NCBI RefSeq assembly: GCF_004123295.1
Contig: NZ_SDMK01000002.1
Span: forward strand, 372,001 to 436,000
DNA: 64,000 bases
Reading direction: 5' to 3'
DNA from: Silvibacterium dinghuense
GTDB lineage: Bacteria > Acidobacteriota > Terriglobia > Terriglobales > Acidobacteriaceae
A program made the position numbers and the translations under genes. How positions within the stretch are numbered: the first letter of the stretch is position 1; every line of letters starts with the position of its first letter. Positions 36,823 to 45,100 of the stretch are shown one piece after another. Under the pieces are notes generated by a model. It ran no database searches. It was not told the DNA's origin and worked only from the letters and a program-made list of their open reading frames with translations.

Positions 36823-36877
36823 CTCAAAAGTCCGCCGACCCTTGCGGTCGTGGGGGTTCGCCCCCCTCCCGGCACCA
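36823..36877 (+). repeat. attR of island 1 (partial tRNA-Leu copy)
   Basis: This copy of the tRNA-Leu 3' half runs from the anticodon loop to the CCA end and shares a 30-base identical block with 24843-24872. It lacks the 5' half and cannot be a functional tRNA. An inserted G and a shortened T-arm show it is drifting. Confidence 0.85.
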
Positions 36878-37038
36878 TTCAATCTAAAAATCAAATTTAG
36901 CTTGCGCCTGGCCTAGCGGCGCAGGATGCAGCTTTCGTGGCTTTACCTGATCCTGCGATTTGTTCTTTCCTGGAAGCAGCGATCCGATTTACGCGTTTCG
37001 GCTTCCCTCCTCTTGGAGGGCGTATTGGCAGCCGCCCG

Positions 37039-38313
37039 CTAGTTTCCTGCCAGAGCAAACATCATCAACAGCCCTAGCATCGCGCTCAAGAGCGCAGCAG
37101 GCATGGCAAGGATTCCGACCTTCAGAAAGTCCACTGCCGTGACATGTATCTGCTCTCGGCGAAGCGCCAGCAACCATAAGATCGTAGCGAGCGAGCCGGT
37201 GACAGAAAGGTTCGGCCCAAGATCTACACCCACAAGTACTGCATGGGCGAAGAGACCGTGCGTCTGGGACGCTGCCAGAGTTGACCCTGCGATCAGGCCG
37301 AGAGGCAGATTATTCACAAGATTATTTGCCAGCGCCACAATGAGAGCCGTCGACAGGCTGCCTCGGATTGCGCCCATGGCCTGCAAACGATGCAAGCCCA
37401 TCTCCGCCAGGCTGAGCGCGCCAACACTCTCAACCGCATGAACAAGAATAAAGAGCGCAGCGACCAAAGCCAGCGTACTCCAACTGATTTCGCGGATGAT
37501 GGGAAGCGGACTCTTTTTCCCTTTGAAACAGAGGATGGCGGTGATTGCCAGAGCAGCGAGACAGGTGGGCAGGCCGAGATCCAACCGGAGTGAAGAGGCG
37601 ACAAGCAGCACGACTACGACGAAAGCCAGTCCGTAAAGAACGTACCTGCCATTGTGGCTGAGCTGTACCTTCTCTGCCAGCACTTCAATGGAAGCCTTCA
37701 ATTCCCGACGAAAATAGATGCGCAGCAGCAGAAACGTCGCGGCAATGGAGAAGAGCGATGGCACCAGAAACGCCATCAGCCACCGGCCGAGTGACGGCAT
37801 TCCGGAATGGAAGACAACAAGATTTGCCGGATTGGAGATGGGCAATACAAAGGAAGCCGCATTGGCAATCATGGCGCAGGCAAAGAGAAACGGAATCGGC
37901 TCTGCTTTGGCGCGCCGGACGGCGGCAAGTATCGCTGGAGTAAGAACGACGGCGGTTGCGTCGTTGGACATGCAGACGGTAACGCAGATCCCAACCCCGT
38001 AAATCAGGGCAAACAGCCGCATGCAGGAACCTCGCGCGGCATGTACGGCTACGGCAGAAAGCCAATCAAAAACTCCATTCTCCCGGGCGAGTTCGGAGAG
38101 CAGCATCATGCCGATGAGAAACAGGTAGACATCCGATCCTTCGGCAACAGCGTGCACGGCCAGGCGGAACGGGATAAGACGGAGAACGACCAGCAAAAGC
38201 GCTCCGCTTCCGACCCAGTACACCTCAGAGATTCTCCTGGGACGCAGCAGCATGAGCAGAATGCTGAGAGCGACAATAGCGATGAGCGACAGGTGCGCCA
38301 GCGTTTCGTGCAT
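37039..38313 (-). CDS. ArsB/NhaD-type anion permease
   Basis: 424 residues with about 11-12 hydrophobic helices, typical of the ion-transporter superfamily that includes arsenite pump ArsB. Features include the conserved MSNDATAVVLTPAILAA, NAASFVLPISNPANLVVF and NNLVNNLPLGLIAGST segments, the two inverted halves each ending in an Asn/Pro-rich re-entrant loop. It should move an oxyanion such as arsenite, or a dicarboxylate-like anion, across the inner membrane. No ArsR or ArsC gene is adjacent, so arsenite specificity is not established. It is the only chromosomal gene between the two islands. The start at 38313 is supported by N-terminal hydrophobic sequence. Confidence 0.85.
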   Translation of the reverse strand: MHETLAHLSLIAIVALSILLMLLRPRRISEVYWVGSGALLLVVLRLIPFRLAVHAVAEGSDVYLFLIGMMLLSELARENGVFDWLSAVAVHAARGSCMRLFALIYGVGICVTVCMSNDATAVVLTPAILAAVRRAKAEPIPFLFACAMIANAASFVLPISNPANLVVFHSGMPSLGRWLMAFLVPSLFSIAATFLLLRIYFRRELKASIEVLAEKVQLSHNGRYVLYGLAFVVVVLLVASSLRLDLGLPTCLAALAITAILCFKGKKSPLPIIREISWSTLALVAALFILVHAVESVGALSLAEMGLHRLQAMGAIRGSLSTALIVALANNLVNNLPLGLIAGSTLAASQTHGLFAHAVLVGVDLGPNLSVTGSLATILWLLALRREQIHVTAVDFLKVGILAMPAALLSAMLGLLMMFALAGN

Positions 38314-38568
38314 ATGCTACAGTCGCTCGCCGCGCGGACCGATATCAGGATGACAGCGCGTTGTCCCTGCGCAATGTTTGCGTGGCTGCGAGTGTTCGGC
38401 TATGGGCTGATCCTGTAGCTGCTTTTCTTCCATGGCGCGAAAACGCACTTCCCTTCTCGTAGCGTGAGTCGATCTCTTTGAACATAATTTGTCTCAGGCT
38501 CGCATGTGCGTGCGCGGACAAAAATCTCTTCGCACAGATGCCAGGAGTCGCAGGTGTGGAGAAGATTT
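38314..38568. other. Intergenic region between permease and tRNA-Glu promoter
   Basis: About 255 bases with only short unconvincing frames. It should contain the permease promoter on the minus strand. Nothing else is recognised. Confidence 0.35.
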
Positions 38569-38597
38569 TTGACAGATGCCACTGTGACTGATACATT
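38569..38597 (+). promoter_or_regulatory. Sigma-70 type promoter of tRNA-Glu
   Basis: TTGACA at 38569-38574, a 17-base spacer, and TACATT at 38592-38597 form an almost ideal promoter about 45 bases upstream of the mature tRNA. Confidence 0.7.
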
Positions 38598-38641
38598 CAA
38601 AAAGGGTTGAGCGCAGGAACACGCGCTCCCGGTCTAGCAAA

Positions 38642-38717
38642 GTCCCCGTCGTCCAGTGGCCTAGGACACCGCCCTTTCACGGCGGTAACACGGGTTCGAA
38701 TCCCGTCGGGGACGCCA
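38642..38717 (+). tRNA. tRNA-Glu (anticodon TTC)
   Basis: 76 nucleotides with acceptor GTCCCCG / CGGGGAC, discriminator G and encoded CCA. The anticodon stem CCGCC / GGCGG encloses CTTTCAC, giving anticodon TTC. The T-arm CGGGTTCGAATCCCG is standard. The 3' 45 bases recur at 50100-50144, marking the integration site of island 2. Confidence 0.96.
38673..38717 (+). repeat. attL core of island 2 (3' part of tRNA-Glu)
   Basis: The 45 bases from the anticodon loop to CCA are repeated at 50100-50144 with a single mismatch. Confidence 0.88.
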
Positions 38718-38827
38718 TAGATTCTAAAAGACTTAGAGTCTACAGCCGGGAAGAAACAAGGGTACAAAAAAGGTACAGTCGCAATACTAATGGAAATCGG
38801 CTCCTAATGCCAAGAAGTTATGCATAG

Positions 38828-38855
38828 AAAAAGCCCCCTTATGAGGGGGCTTTTT
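38828..38855. terminator. Bidirectional rho-independent terminator
   Basis: AAAAAGCCCCCT, loop TATG, AGGGGGCTTTTT: a long GC stem flanked by A and T runs, working on both strands. It can end the tRNA-Glu transcript and the converging integrase gene. Confidence 0.88.
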
Positions 38856-38876
38856 CGTCCTTCAAGGGAACGTTAG

Positions 38877-40025
38877 TCAGGCTGTCTTAGCTACTACGAA
38901 CAGCCCTGACATACCATTTAGTGCTGATCGCTTCGCCTCCGTGTTTCCTTGCGTGTAGACCTCGAGGGTGATGCGACTGTTTGCATGTCTAAGAAGCTCC
39001 TGGATTGTCTTCACGTCTTCTCCATTCGCTTTCAGCAGCGTACCGAAGCTGTGGCGGAAGGTGTGCCAGCCGATGCGCTTCCGGATCTTGGCCCGGTCAG
39101 CTGCCGGCTGGACATGCGCGTTGAACACCGCGATGAGCCAGTAAGGGGCCTTCCCTTGCTTTGCCGGGCTGGCGAAGATCCAGTCCTCTTCTCTCGGGTA
39201 GGGAGTTTGCTCCCTCCATTCCTTCAAGATTGCGGCCAGTTCGGGCAGCATCGGAATTCCCTTCCTGGACTGCTCCGTCTTCAGCTTGGTTATCTCTCTG
39301 TCTACATACCCACGGCGAAGGTTGATCCAGTTATTCTCGAAGTCCAGGTCCTGCCATTGCAGGCCCTGGATCTCGCTTCTCCTGAGCCCTGTGGCTGCGG
39401 CTGTCAGGACAATGGCACGAGCATGTGGGGTCTTTATCTCCCTCACGAGAGCCTGAAGCTCCCCGAGGTCGAGAACCTCAGGAATCTTCACACGCTTCGA
39501 TCCTTGGCGGACAGAACGCATCACGTTCTCGCCCTTGAGCAGCTCATGTCTAATCAAGTGGCTAAACAGGCTGGACATGAGGTTGCGGATCTTGCTCTTC
39601 GTTGCTGGCGCAAGATCCAGGCTGCGGAGCCACTTCTCCACGGCGACCGCCTTGACCTCATCTACTGGCATCTCGGCCCACTTAGGCAGGATGTATTGGG
39701 GAAAATACTCGAGATACCCACGGATCGTGGTGGGGCTGCGATCAATGTCGGGGTCGTGCAGCTCATGCTCTTGAAAGTGACCCCAGGCACGCGCCACGGT
39801 CAACTTCCCTGCTTGCTCCTCGGCGGCGTTTACCTCGCAACGTATGTTGTCGGCGGCCCGTTTGGCTTCGGCCTTGGTCTTGTAGTCCTTGACCGTGCCG
39901 AGGACGCGGCTCTTGTGGACCCGCTCGCCATTTTCAGTGGCGCGGTACCGATAGACCCAAACGTCGGGGCCTTTGGCTCGAGAGACGCGGGATATGTTCC
40001 CTTCTTGATATCGTGCGATAGACAT
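38877..40025 (-). CDS. Tyrosine recombinase (island 2 integrase)
   Basis: 382 residues with the catalytic residues Arg215 in ATGLRRSE, His321 and Arg324 in GWHTFRHSF, His347 in ELLRHANSR and Tyr357 in LEVYTQG. The N-terminal part (about 1-70) is an arm-binding domain with a beta-sheet pattern, and residues 75-180 form the core-binding domain. It inserts at the 3' end of tRNA-Glu, as its position beside the tRNA and the 45-base repeat show. Gene intact, converging on the tRNA with a terminator between. The C-terminal motif is similar to the integrase fragment at 11730-11910. Confidence 0.94.
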   Translation of the reverse strand: MSIARYQEGNISRVSRAKGPDVWVYRYRATENGERVHKSRVLGTVKDYKTKAEAKRAADNIRCEVNAAEEQAGKLTVARAWGHFQEHELHDPDIDRSPTTIRGYLEYFPQYILPKWAEMPVDEVKAVAVEKWLRSLDLAPATKSKIRNLMSSLFSHLIRHELLKGENVMRSVRQGSKRVKIPEVLDLGELQALVREIKTPHARAIVLTAAATGLRRSEIQGLQWQDLDFENNWINLRRGYVDREITKLKTEQSRKGIPMLPELAAILKEWREQTPYPREEDWIFASPAKQGKAPYWLIAVFNAHVQPAADRAKIRKRIGWHTFRHSFGTLLKANGEDVKTIQELLRHANSRITLEVYTQGNTEAKRSALNGMSGLFVVAKTA

Positions 40026-40110
40026 AAATCTCCTATCGCTCGACGGGCTGGCAGTTCGAGTCTACCTTCGCCGCCGCCTAGGCCGTCAAGTCCTGGGCTC
40101 TGAAGCGCCA

Positions 40111-40399
40111 ATGCTTACCCAGCCCAACGGTCAGGGGACTATCACCTGGCCCGCAGCTGATTTAACCGGCCTGTCCTTCGGTACTGTTTACTATGCCGTG
40201 GTGGACTCCAACGGTGATTACTTTGTATTCGAAGACTATGCAGACTCGCTCGCCGATGCCTATACACCCATCGGCGTCATGACCACAGTCAACTCCGACG
40301 GTACTGGTGGTGTGGTCGGGGTGGCGGTGTCACAACCGGGTCCAGCACTGTCACGTTCACCGGCGGCAGTAGCTCAGGCCACGCCATCGATCAGGAATA
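40111..40399 (+). pseudogene. Phage tail/structural protein fragment, frameshifted
   Basis: The frame reads GTITWPAADLTGLSFGTVYY then VVDSNGDYFVFEDYADSLAD and AYTPIGVMTTVNSDGTGG, a pattern I associate with phage tail or fibre proteins. From about 40305 the same-frame sequence loses sense, whereas another frame gives GGGVTTGSSTVTFTGGSSSG and HAIDQE before a TAA at about 40399. So the original C-terminus lies one frame away. The N-terminus is also probably truncated. A phage remnant left in the island. Confidence 0.5.
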
Positions 40400-40404
40400 A
40401 TCAA

Positions 40405-40647
40405 ATGGCAGTTACATATACCAGCACCATTCAGGCATCAAGCCATCGTGAGCTGATCGTCTTTACGGACATATACGGCGCAACGTATCGCCTTTACATC
40501 GCCCCGGCCCAAGCGTCTGATCGTGCTCAGCTGATCGCTGCCCGACTGGCTACCGCTGAGGCAAACGAGGAAGCAATGACCGCGCTTATCGCTGCGGCAT
40601 CCAGTTCCTCTAGTACGACCACGACCTCTACAACAGCCGGCTCCTAG
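40405..40647 (+). CDS. Small phage-associated hypothetical protein (80 aa)
   Basis: ATG at 40405 with CAGGA eight bases upstream, right after the likely true stop of the phage fragment. The product begins MAVTYTSTIQASSHRELIVF, continues DIYGATYRLYIAPAQASDRA with a helical middle, and ends in a serine/threonine tract (SSSSSTTTTSTTAGS). It happens to share a frame with the upstream fragment, giving a misleading longer open frame from 40111. No family recognised. A hairpin follows the stop. Confidence 0.5.
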   Translation: MAVTYTSTIQASSHRELIVFTDIYGATYRLYIAPAQASDRAQLIAARLATAEANEEAMTALIAAASSSSSTTTTSTTAGS

Positions 40648-40663
40648 TCGCTCACCGCTGCTC

Positions 40664-40693
40664 GATGCCCGGCCTCTCTTGAGACCGGGCATC
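40664..40693. terminator. Strong hairpin, possible terminator
   Basis: GATGCCCGG pairs with CCGGGCATC, and the inner TCTC / GAGA extends the stem with a short bulge. It follows the small gene at 40405-40647. A T-run is absent, so rho-independent termination is uncertain. Confidence 0.5.
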
Positions 40694-40714
40694 ACTCACA
40701 TATGAAAGTGATAA

Positions 40715-40984
40715 ATGGCAAGCAACGATACCAGCGAGATGATCCTCGCGGAGCTGAGAGAACTACGCTCTACCTATAACGATTGGGCACAGGAAGTAGC
40801 AGGAAGGTTGGCTGCTCTTGAGACCGACATGAAATCAGTAGTCGGCAATGGCAGGAAAGGCAGGCTTGAGAGCATCGAGGAAGATCTCGAGAATATCAAG
40901 AACTGGAGATGGAGGATTGCCGGGATCAGCACCGGCGTAAGCACGGTGCTGTCCATTATCGGCTTCCTGCTGTTTCATCACTGA
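40715..40984 (+). CDS. Holin-like coiled-coil membrane protein
   Basis: 89 residues: a coiled coil (about 8-62, MILAELRELRSTYNDWAQEV then LAALETDMKSVV and LESIEEDLENIKNW) followed by a single C-terminal membrane helix (RWRIAGISTGVSTVLSIIGF). This layout matches XhlA-type or accessory holin proteins of phage lysis cassettes. It follows phage tail-like genes on the same strand, supporting phage origin. No endolysin gene is next to it. ATG at 40715 has a modest ribosome-binding site. Confidence 0.6.
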   Translation: MASNDTSEMILAELRELRSTYNDWAQEVAGRLAALETDMKSVVGNGRKGRLESIEEDLENIKNWRWRIAGISTGVSTVLSIIGFLLFHH

Positions 40985-41017
40985 GGTCTAAATATGTGTG
41001 TGTGTGACGATGTACGG

Positions 41018-41096
41018 CTGTCTGATAGAGATTACATACCCGGACGCAGTAAGGCCTCTCCGAAGGGGTTGCCTTACTATCAAGGCTATCAGACAG
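41018..41096. ncRNA. Nested inverted-repeat element, possible structured RNA
   Basis: An outer 11-base perfect stem, CTGTCTGATAG (41018-41028) with CTATCAGACAG (41086-41096), encloses an inner eight-base stem AGTAAGGC (41048-41055) with GCCTTACT (41071-41078). The outer arm overlaps the stop codon of the immunity-like gene at 41089. It could be the 3' end of that minus-strand transcript, a separate RNA, or a recombination remnant. There is no T-run. Only structure, no homology, supports it. Confidence 0.4.
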
Positions 41097-41622
41097 GCTC
41101 AAATCTCGGCAAAATATAGCTTCGAAGAAAGTCCACGTGTCTACGGATGATTCGAGCGTTATCCCCTGTCGGTAAACACTCGATTTGGATCGCGTCTTCG
41201 GAGATTACGCCCCAATCAGCTTCACCCGCCCAAGTGCTGAGTCCATCAGCATAGCGATCTATCGCTTGATATGGCGATGGTGCAAGATCGTAGCCCATGT
41301 AAGCCCACGGCAGCTCACCTCCGATCACCCAGAGCCACTCGTTCACACTAATCACTTTATCGTTCTTTTCAAAAACTAGTGTCACATGGAATAAAAATAG
41401 CCCTACGATGCCTCCAACACCGCCAGCATAATATTGCTCTCCAATCTCCCCACACCATCCGAAAGACCTCAGGAAGGAAACGGCAGCTATAGCCGTTTCT
41501 CGAAGCAGCTGAGTATCTTCATTGTCCTCGCCTTGAAGCGCTGCGATTGGCGAAAAGTGTTTGCCTGGATTTGTTGTAATTCGAGAAAAACTCCTACTGT
41601 CCTTTTTACTGTGAGATGTCAT
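41089..41622 (-). CDS. Putative second immunity-type protein
   Basis: 177 residues, no signal peptide. The middle is rich in aromatic and glycine residues (FGWCGEIGEQYYAGGVGGIV, LFLFHVTLVFEKND, NEWLWVIGGELPWAYMGYDL), a composition seen in cytoplasmic immunity proteins of polymorphic toxins. No family is recognised. It is the second small gene downstream of the RHS toxin, 47 bases after the first, on the same strand. It may protect from the same toxin or be an orphan immunity gene against a related toxin. The start lacks a clear ribosome-binding site. Confidence 0.55.
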   Translation of the reverse strand: MTSHSKKDSRSFSRITTNPGKHFSPIAALQGEDNEDTQLLRETAIAAVSFLRSFGWCGEIGEQYYAGGVGGIVGLFLFHVTLVFEKNDKVISVNEWLWVIGGELPWAYMGYDLAPSPYQAIDRYADGLSTWAGEADWGVISEDAIQIECLPTGDNARIIRRHVDFLRSYILPRFEPV

Positions 41623-41669
41623 GAGTGTTTTAACGCCGAAGACATAGCGCTTCTCGGAGCCTTCCCTTT

Positions 41670-42146
41670 TTACAAGGAGTTAGTGAGTCCATCATCTGAT
41701 TTACATAGATAAATGACATCATGATGTGATTCAGAGATTAACCAGCCTCCCTCATCACCTAAAAGGTTGTATTCAAAGAGCGGGCAGTCATTGAGAACCG
41801 CTTCCACGTCTCGGGCACTTATTTTGAAAATGGGTCCTTCGTGATTTGGATACTCAGGGATCAAATAAATTTCACTCTCCAAAGATGGAAGTATTTGAGA
41901 AAGTCTCACAACATTCCGGTCAAACTTAGAACAAGGTTTCTTCAATTGTGCCCACCACCAACCCGGCAACCCAAAAACATATCGCTCATTGATTAGAGTC
42001 GTCAGTTCTTGAGCTTTGGCGTCTGTGACAACCGACACATTAGATCCTGTGTTCAGCGCAGCTTCTTCGATCCATGACTTAATCTCGTCAGCAACTGTTC
42101 TCACTTCAAGCTCCATCGCAATCTCGCTAGTGGGGTTGAACAACAT
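41670..42146 (-). CDS. Putative cognate immunity protein of the RHS toxin
   Basis: 158 residues from ATG 42146, with AAGGA six bases upstream inside the last codons of the RHS gene. The 20-base overlap indicates coupled translation, the usual link between toxin and immunity gene. The protein is cytoplasmic, alpha/beta, with a C-terminal pattern GGWLISESHHDVIYLCK. A longer open frame to 42305 lies within the toxin coding region and is not favoured. No certain family. Function inferred from position. Confidence 0.6.
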   Translation of the reverse strand: MLFNPTSEIAMELEVRTVADEIKSWIEEAALNTGSNVSVVTDAKAQELTTLINERYVFGLPGWWWAQLKKPCSKFDRNVVRLSQILPSLESEIYLIPEYPNHEGPIFKISARDVEAVLNDCPLFEYNLLGDEGGWLISESHHDVIYLCKSDDGLTNSL

Positions 42147-45100
42147 CGTTATCCTTATTAGGCGGTCCGACTCGCGAGGGGTGCTGCCCACCCGAATAAG
42201 GGAAGTTCCTTCTTGAAGTTCCACCGCTGCCACGTTTACCAGGTGTTTGGGCACTAATGTGATTTTGATCGTGGCTTGGGCCAGGAACTCCTGGATGCGG
42301 ACCATCGTAACCTACTTCCGCACCGTCATCACCTTTGAATTCTGTGATTGTTCCGGTAGCCGGATCTGCCCGCGTGAATTTTACATTCCCGTCTGCCATA
42401 CCGGCATGCTTAAATGCTGCCTCTCGTGCTTGGTCAAAGCTACTGCTTGAATTACCAGATAAAGCACTGTCCTGAGCAGCATCACCAGCTTCTGTAGATT
42501 CATCGTCAGAAGCGTCTTCCCCCTCTGCATTTTCAACTCTGAGTTGATTGTCGGCTCCAGCTAATGCTGCGGGGAATCCCGCAGCAATCTCAGCCTTCGT
42601 CGGCCAAGCGGCCTTCATCGCTGTGTTTATCTTGGCAAATACAGCTGGGTGGGATGCCACAAATGAAGTTGTTAAATTGATTAGAGTATCTTCAAAGCAG
42701 CAATGCCCATCTGGATCGACTCCACCAAGAGGATTATTCCGCATATATCCGTAGAGGTTTAGGCTCTGTGGATCGGTCAGATCGGCGTAGGGAACAGCGG
42801 TAGGCGTAGCACTCCAATCCGGCGACAAGAACCTTCCAAGACTGGAACTGTAGTATCGAGCCCCAAAGAAGTCATTGCCTGATTCTGTATCTCTTTCTTT
42901 GCCGGTGAAGTGTAATTCTGATGGATCGACTCCGGCCCACCCGAAGAAGAGAACATTGCCGTAAGGAAAACTGTTATAGCTGCTTCCATTCAGGCCGTTT
43001 TCGTCGACGAGCATCCGTTTCGTGCCAAGCCAGTTCTTCATCGCGAAATAGGTGGAGGAGCCTTTATACGTGGCAAGTAGCTGGCCATCTTCAAACACAT
43101 TCGTATGGAGCCAATTGCCGGAGCCATCCATCTCGCTGAGCTGCTCATTGTCCAGCCCAATTACATAGCGATTCGTTACGCTAAATCCGTTCGCAGAAAA
43201 CTCGCAGTTGAAGCTGCTTGCAGTTCCTTTCGCTACACGATTCCCTTCCGGATCGTATATATACTCCGTAATTCCAGAACTGCTTGATACGGCACAGAGC
43301 CTGCCCTGACCGTCATAGAGATACCTGTTCTGCACATCTTGCGTGAGATTCCCCGCAGAATCGTAAGAAAAGGTGACAGGCTGGGTAGTGGCACCCGAGA
43401 ATGAGGTGATCCGATTGCTAGTGTTAAAGACTGCTGAAGTCGAGGTTGGGATGGGGAGCGCAGAGGAGCCTGTTACTGTTTCGGAAGTCCTATTGCCCCA
43501 TGCATCATAGGCCCAAGCAAGATTTACTCCCTCATAGACTCCAGTAGAGCTGGCATTGGCGTTAGTGAGACGTCCCAAGGCGTCATACTGGAAAGTCCAG
43601 CCATTTCCCATTAAGGAGTCGTTCCATGTCTCCAACAGGCCATTAGGATAATACTGTGGTGTCGCCCAATTAAAGTTAGTAGACGTTGTTGTCGACCCAT
43701 TTGTATTAACAATGTCGGTTTCATGAATTACGCGTTCGCGGTTATCGTAGGTGCGGCCATATTGAATCACCGGAACCTGGGTCGAATTATTCAAGCCGAT
43801 GTTTGCTGCCTGCAATTCTCCGAACGCCGTATAAGCACCGCTTCCTGTAGCAGAAAACATTGTTTCCGGATGGGCACTATCATCCCATGTGCTTGTGATC
43901 GAAGACACTCTTCCGACAGTGTCATAGCCATAGGTAAGCCCAATCCCCGTCGAAGTGACACCATTAGAAATATAGGTGCGATCGCCGGCAAGATCGTACA
44001 TGGCCTGCACGTTGATGTCGTATTTACCTGTTACGCAATCGCCGGGGATACAGGAAGACTTCAGAACAATGTGCCCTAGCACGTCGTAGCTATAGCTGTT
44101 GGCAGCATTGCTTTCATTCGAGTCGTGAGACAGACGTCCGATAGCATTCGAGACTGCAGGCACCAACGTATTACCTGATTCGTCGAGGCCGTCATAACCG
44201 AATCGATCTGCCCTGCTCGAAGGGCAAGATCCTACGAGATCAGTTTCGCAATAGGTCTTTGACGTGACACGGCTTAACGCATCATAGTTATAAATCAGCG
44301 AATTTCCATTTGCGTTAGTAAAGCTGCATGGAGCGGACTGATCTCCGGAGCAAAGGCTCGAGCCGCTAGCATAGGAATAGCTCCACGATCCCCGCTCTGG
44401 GTTAGAGCCGCTGATGAGTCTGGACAGTGAATCATAGGTAAAGTTCGATATCCGTGCCGTAGTGGATGATCCGCAACCTGGCGAAGGACGATCTGGATTC
44501 GATACGCACACAAAGTGGATACCGCCCCACTGAGATGCCTGAGTGAGGTTGTCATTAGCATCATATGCGTAATCGGTCTCATATCCCGAAGTGCCGCCGG
44601 GCTCAATCACACTACTGAGTCGACCAAGACCATCACTTTGCCTCTGCCAGTGATTACCAGATTCATCGGTGTAATCGACCCATGAGTGCAGTGATGAGGT
44701 GATGCTCGCGGAACAATAATTAGAGGAGCCCACTGATGCGACGTCGTTATAGCACCACTGTTTGGTGGACCCGTCTGGCTGCGTCTGGCTGGACAGCCGG
44801 CCTAAACTGTCGTAAAGGAACTTGGTTGTTCCATACGTGGAGTCACTTGTACTCCTGTACGGATTAGTTTCTTGGTAGACATGGCCGGATCCATCGTATG
44901 TGTAGTCAACCGTGTCAGTGCCGCCTGATGGGTCATTAAGAATCAGGCTGTGTATTGTATGCCCGGCACCATCCTCTATTGCCTCCGTCGTCTTTGTCTG
45001 GCCTGCTGCATTCAGCAGCACCGTAGTCTCAATACTCGGCGAAGTGCCGGTACCATTTGATGGCGTATCGTCATAGGCGTAGCTCGTCTTGGAGCTTTGA

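Larger units (their letters stand above)
24804..36877. mobile_element. Genomic island 1, integrated at tRNA-Leu
   Basis: The island is bounded by the intact tRNA-Leu on the left and a near-copy of its 3' half on the right. It carries a tyrosine integrase (26372-27379), an excisionase-like gene (27451-27711), repeats that look like integrase arm sites, and cargo: a LysR and a TetR regulator, a truncated SDR, a methyltransferase-Vsr-endonuclease module and a decayed kinase/receiver pair. About 12.1 kb. The right end cuts into the kinase-like gene, so it has been rearranged. Confidence 0.85.

Noticed and set aside
38949-40103. 384-codon plus-strand frame opposite the second integrase
   Set aside because: Antisense shadow of an integrase with all catalytic residues in place.
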